From: Tsukamurella pseudospumae
Lineage (GTDB): Bacteria > Actinomycetota > Actinomycetes > Mycobacteriales > Mycobacteriaceae
Assembly: GCF_001575205.1 (NCBI RefSeq)
Contig: NZ_LSRE01000044.1
Location: 62,001 to 126,000 of the forward strand
DNA: 64,000 nucleotides
Direction: 5' to 3'
The position numbers and the translations under genes were made by a program. Below the pieces are notes generated by a model. That model was not told the DNA's origin. It searched no databases and saw nothing but the letters and a program-made list of their open reading frames with translations. Shown here piece by piece: positions 61,717 through 64,000 of this stretch. Each line of letters begins with the position of its first letter. The first letter of the stretch is position 1.

Positions 61717-62435
61717 CGGCACCGTCGAACCCCCTGACCGGACGCGACGCGGACGAGCTGCGCGCGCTCGCGGAGCGCGCGTCGAAGGAGCTGGAGGGCG
61801 CCGATGCGCTCACGCTCCTGCAGTGGACCCTGGACACCTTCGGCGAGGACTTCATCGTCGCGTCCAACATGCAGGACGGGGTGCTGGTGCACCTCGCGAA
61901 GCAGGTGCAGGACCGCCCCAAGGTGCTCTTCCTCGACACCGGCTACCACTTCCCCGAGACGATCGGCATGCGCGACGCGGTCGAGGCGATCTACGAGGTG
62001 GAGCTGCTCAACGTCACGCCCGAGCAGAGCGTCGGCGAGCAGGACGCCACCATCGGCAAGGACCTGTTCGCGAGCGATCCCGCGCAGTGCTGCAACCTGC
62101 GCAAGGTGGTGCCTCTGCGGGAGTCGCTCAAGGGCTACCGCGCCTGGGTCACCGGCATCCGCCGCGTCGAATCGCCCACCCGCGCGAACGCGCCGTTCAT
62201 CTCCTTCGACGAGGGCTTCGGGCTGCTCAAGGTGAACCCGATCGTCGACTGGTCCGACGAGCGGATGCAGCAGTTCATCGAGGAGAACGGCATCCTGGTC
62301 AACCCGCTGGTGGACGAGGGCTACCCGTCGATCGGCTGCCAGCCCTGCACCAACAAGCCCGCCCCCGGTACCGATCCTCGCAGCGGCCGCTGGGCCGGTT
62401 CGACCAAGACAGAATGCGGATTGCACGCCTCATGA
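61713..62435 (+). CDS. cysH: Adenylylsulfate (APS) reductase
   Basis: 240 residues. The motif CC...CxxC ('AQCCNLRKV' and 'GCQPCTNKP') that binds the [4Fe-4S] cluster marks the APS-using type (not PAPS), and 'KTECGLH' at the end is the catalytic Cys. N-terminal 'GEDFIVASNMQDGVLVHLA' replaces the SGGKDS P-loop. Overlaps sirA and cysD by ATGA at both ends. Confidence 0.95.
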   Translation: MTAPSNPLTGRDADELRALAERASKELEGADALTLLQWTLDTFGEDFIVASNMQDGVLVHLAKQVQDRPKVLFLDTGYHFPETIGMRDAVEAIYEVELLNVTPEQSVGEQDATIGKDLFASDPAQCCNLRKVVPLRESLKGYRAWVTGIRRVESPTRANAPFISFDEGFGLLKVNPIVDWSDERMQQFIEENGILVNPLVDEGYPSIGCQPCTNKPAPGTDPRSGRWAGSTKTECGLHAS

Positions 62436-63358
62436 CAATCACAGAGCCCACAGCCCCCGCAACGAGCGATTTCAGCACGCTCGACGCCCTCGAGTCCGAG
62501 GCCATCCACATCTTCCGCGAGGTCGCGGGCGAGTTCGAGCGCCCCGTGATCCTCTTCTCGGGCGGCAAGGATTCGACGGTGCTGCTGCACCTCGCGGTGA
62601 AGGCCTTCTGGCCGGCCCCGCTCCCCTTCGCGCTGCTGCACGTCGACACGGGCCACAACCTGCCCGAGGTGTTGGACTTCCGCGACCGGATGGTCGAGAA
62701 GTACAACCTGCGCCTGCACGTGGCCAAGGTCGAGGACTACCTCGCCGACGGCCGGCTCGAAGAGCGTGCCGACGGTATCCGCAACCCGCTGCAGACGGTG
62801 CCGCTCCTGGACGCCATCTCGGGGAACCGGTTCGACGCCGTCTTCGGCGGCGGCCGTCGCGACGAGGAGCGTGCCCGCGCCAAGGAGCGGATCTTCTCGC
62901 TGCGCAACGCCTTCGGCCAGTGGGACCCGAAGCGCCAGCGCCCCGAGCTGTGGAACCTCTACAACGGCCGGCACGCGCCGGGCGAGCACGTGCGCGTGTT
63001 CCCCATCAGCAACTTCACCGAGCTCGACATCTGGCGCTACATCGCCCGCGAGGACATCGAGCTGGCCTCGATCTACTACGCGCACGAGCGTGAGGTGTTC
63101 GATCGCGACGGCATGCTCATGACCTCCGGCGTGTGGGGCGGCGCCCGCGAGGGCGAGCAGGTCCGGACCCTCTCGGTGCGCTACCGCACCGTGGGCGACG
63201 GCTCCACCACCGGCGCCATCGAGTCGACCGCGTCGACCAACGAGCAGATCATGGCCGAGGTCGCCGCGTCGCGGCTCACCGAGCGCGGCGCCACCCGCGG
63301 CGACGACCGCGTCTCCGAGGCCGCCATGGAGGACCGTAAGAAAGAGGGCTACTTCTGA
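62432..63358 (+). CDS. cysD: Sulfate adenylyltransferase subunit CysD
   Basis: 308 residues. Makes APS from ATP and sulfate with CysN. The PP-loop is '[24 protein letters not shown]', followed by '[22 protein letters not shown]', '[22 protein letters not shown]' and '[19 protein letters not shown]'. Starts on the cysH stop (ATGA) and ends on the cysN start (TGATG). Confidence 0.96.
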   Translation: MTITEPTAPATSDFSTLDALESEAIHIFREVAGEFERPVILFSGGKDSTVLLHLAVKAFWPAPLPFALLHVDTGHNLPEVLDFRDRMVEKYNLRLHVAKVEDYLADGRLEERADGIRNPLQTVPLLDAISGNRFDAVFGGGRRDEERARAKERIFSLRNAFGQWDPKRQRPELWNLYNGRHAPGEHVRVFPISNFTELDIWRYIAREDIELASIYYAHEREVFDRDGMLMTSGVWGGAREGEQVRTLSVRYRTVGDGSTTGAIESTASTNEQIMAEVAASRLTERGATRGDDRVSEAAMEDRKKEGYF

Positions 63359-64000
63359 TGTCGCAGGCTCCTGCACTCCTCCGCCTGGCCACCGCCGGCT
63401 CCGTCGACGACGGCAAGTCGACCCTCGTCGGGCGCCTGCTCTACGACACGAAGTCGGTGCTCGCCGACCAGATCGACGCCGTCACGCGCGCATCGGTCGA
63501 CAAGGGCCTCGACACCCCGGACCTGTCGCTCCTCGTGGACGGCCTGCGCGCCGAGCGCGAACAGGGCATCACGATCGACGTGGCCTACCGCTACTTCGCG
63601 ACGCCCGACCGGTCGTTCATCCTCGCCGACACCCCGGGCCACGTCCAGTACACCCGCAACACGGTGTCCGGCGCGTCCACGGCGCAGGTCGTGATCCTGC
63701 TGACCGACGCCCGCAAGGGCGTCATCGAGCAGACCCGCCGGCACGCGGCCGTGCTGTCGCTGCTCGGCGTTCCGCGCCTGGTGCTCGCGGTGAACAAGAT
63801 CGACCTCGTCGAGGACCCCGCGTCGGTGTTCCAGGAGATCTCGGCGGAGTTCCGGGAGCTCACCTCCTCGCTGGGGTGGTCCGACGATGCCGTCCACGCC
63901 ATCCCCGTCTCGGCTCTGCACGGCGACAACGTGGCCTCGCGCTCGGAGACGACGCCGTACTACGACGGCCCGTCGCTGATCGAGCACCTCGAGGCCGTCC
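63358..64000 (+). CDS. cysN: Sulfate adenylyltransferase subunit CysN (GTPase), 5' part
   Basis: 214 codons before the window ends. EF-Tu-like GTPase that drives CysD: G1 GSVDDGKST (14-22), '[15 protein letters not shown]', G3 '[18 protein letters not shown]', G4 'VNKIDLV'. Whether a CysC (APS kinase) domain is fused at the C-terminus lies beyond the window. ATG 63358 shares one base with the cysD TGA. Confidence 0.96.
   Translation, partial: MSQAPALLRLATAGSVDDGKSTLVGRLLYDTKSVLADQIDAVTRASVDKGLDTPDLSLLVDGLRAEREQGITIDVAYRYFATPDRSFILADTPGHVQYTRNTVSGASTAQVVILLTDARKGVIEQTRRHAAVLSLLGVPRLVLAVNKIDLVEDPASVFQEISAEFRELTSSLGWSDDAVHAIPVSALHGDNVASRSETTPYYDGPSLIEHLEAV

Overview
The window is a high-GC, gene-dense chromosomal segment from an actinobacterium of the order Mycobacteriales (mycolic-acid bacteria). 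Evidence: a long-tailed meromycolate-type AcpM, a one-cysteine AhpE next to tRNA-Val, an LpqH-type lipoprotein, a Rhodococcus-style alkB-rubA1-rubA2-rubB-TetR operon, many GTG/TTG starts, GTGA/ATGA start-stop overlaps and many apparently leaderless transcripts. Gene order largely follows two blocks known from Mycobacterium tuberculosis: tRNA-Val/ahpE/DUF3052/aceE/PucR/fabD/acpM, and dnaG/dgt ... glyS/arsR/zur ... uppS/recO/era/ybeY/phoH/rsmE/dnaJ/hrcA ... hemW/sirA/cysH. A genus such as Tsukamurella, Gordonia or a relative is my inference. There are no rRNA genes, CRISPR arrays or recognisable insertion sequences.

Layout. 1-1250: NAD(P)-binding and VOC genes divergent from a MarR regulator, with two identical palindromic operators. 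1396-8206: tRNA-Val, ahpE and a DUF3052 gene; divergently aceE, a PucR/FasR-like activator, fabD and acpM. The usual kasA-kasB-accD6 genes do not follow acpM. 8500-13540: two PPOX-like flavoproteins, a DUF3145 protein, a serine hydrolase and a large secreted protein. 13541-14505: a Phd/RelE-like toxin-antitoxin pair between perfect 39-bp direct repeats. 14506-19440: AraC regulator/membrane protein, a DGPF-protein/ECF42-type sigma pair, tRNA-Asn, an isochorismatase and a GlxA-type regulator. 19529-23176: repeat-rich lipoprotein, class III nucleotide cyclase, acetyltransferase and a CAT-anticodon tRNA. 23386-26767: a small secreted protein, a duplicated P-loop kinase-like protein, and a GrpB/transglutaminase pair bounded by near-perfect 47-bp direct repeats, one of which is the 3' end of the kinase gene. 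26880-37241: gluconeogenic-type GAPDH, DUF5685 protein with a ten-cysteine tail, an Imm51-like membrane protein, yggS, dnaG, dgt, a cold-shock protein, LpqH and glyS. 37389-43756: zinc regulators ArsR/Zur, the alkane hydroxylase operon, and ohrR-ohr plus an MDR reductase. 43862-59735: uppS/recO/era/ybeY/phoH/rsmE/dnaJ/hrcA housekeeping cluster, interrupted between ybeY and phoH by an oppositely oriented Ser/Thr kinase. 59821-64000: a cysteine-containing leader peptide followed by the sulfate-assimilation operon sirA-cysH-cysD-cysN (cysN runs off the end).

How the genes work together. aceE/fabD/acpM link acetyl-CoA supply to fatty and mycolic acid synthesis. The alk genes form a complete electron chain (reductase, two rubredoxins, AlkB) with its own repressor. 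ohrR-ohr is an autoregulated organic-peroxide defence. sirA-cysHDN reduces sulfate to sulfide and is probably attenuated through its leader peptide.

The less ordinary signals are: two separate gene pairs bracketed by 39- and 47-bp direct repeats; a 9-mer, GCACCGTCG, found about 44 times on both strands; a kinase whose start codon overlaps a leaderless ten-codon upstream ORF; an ArsR gene that seems to start at ATT; a one-base frameshift in a small membrane-protein gene; and the cysteine-tailed DUF5685 protein beside an immunity-domain protein.
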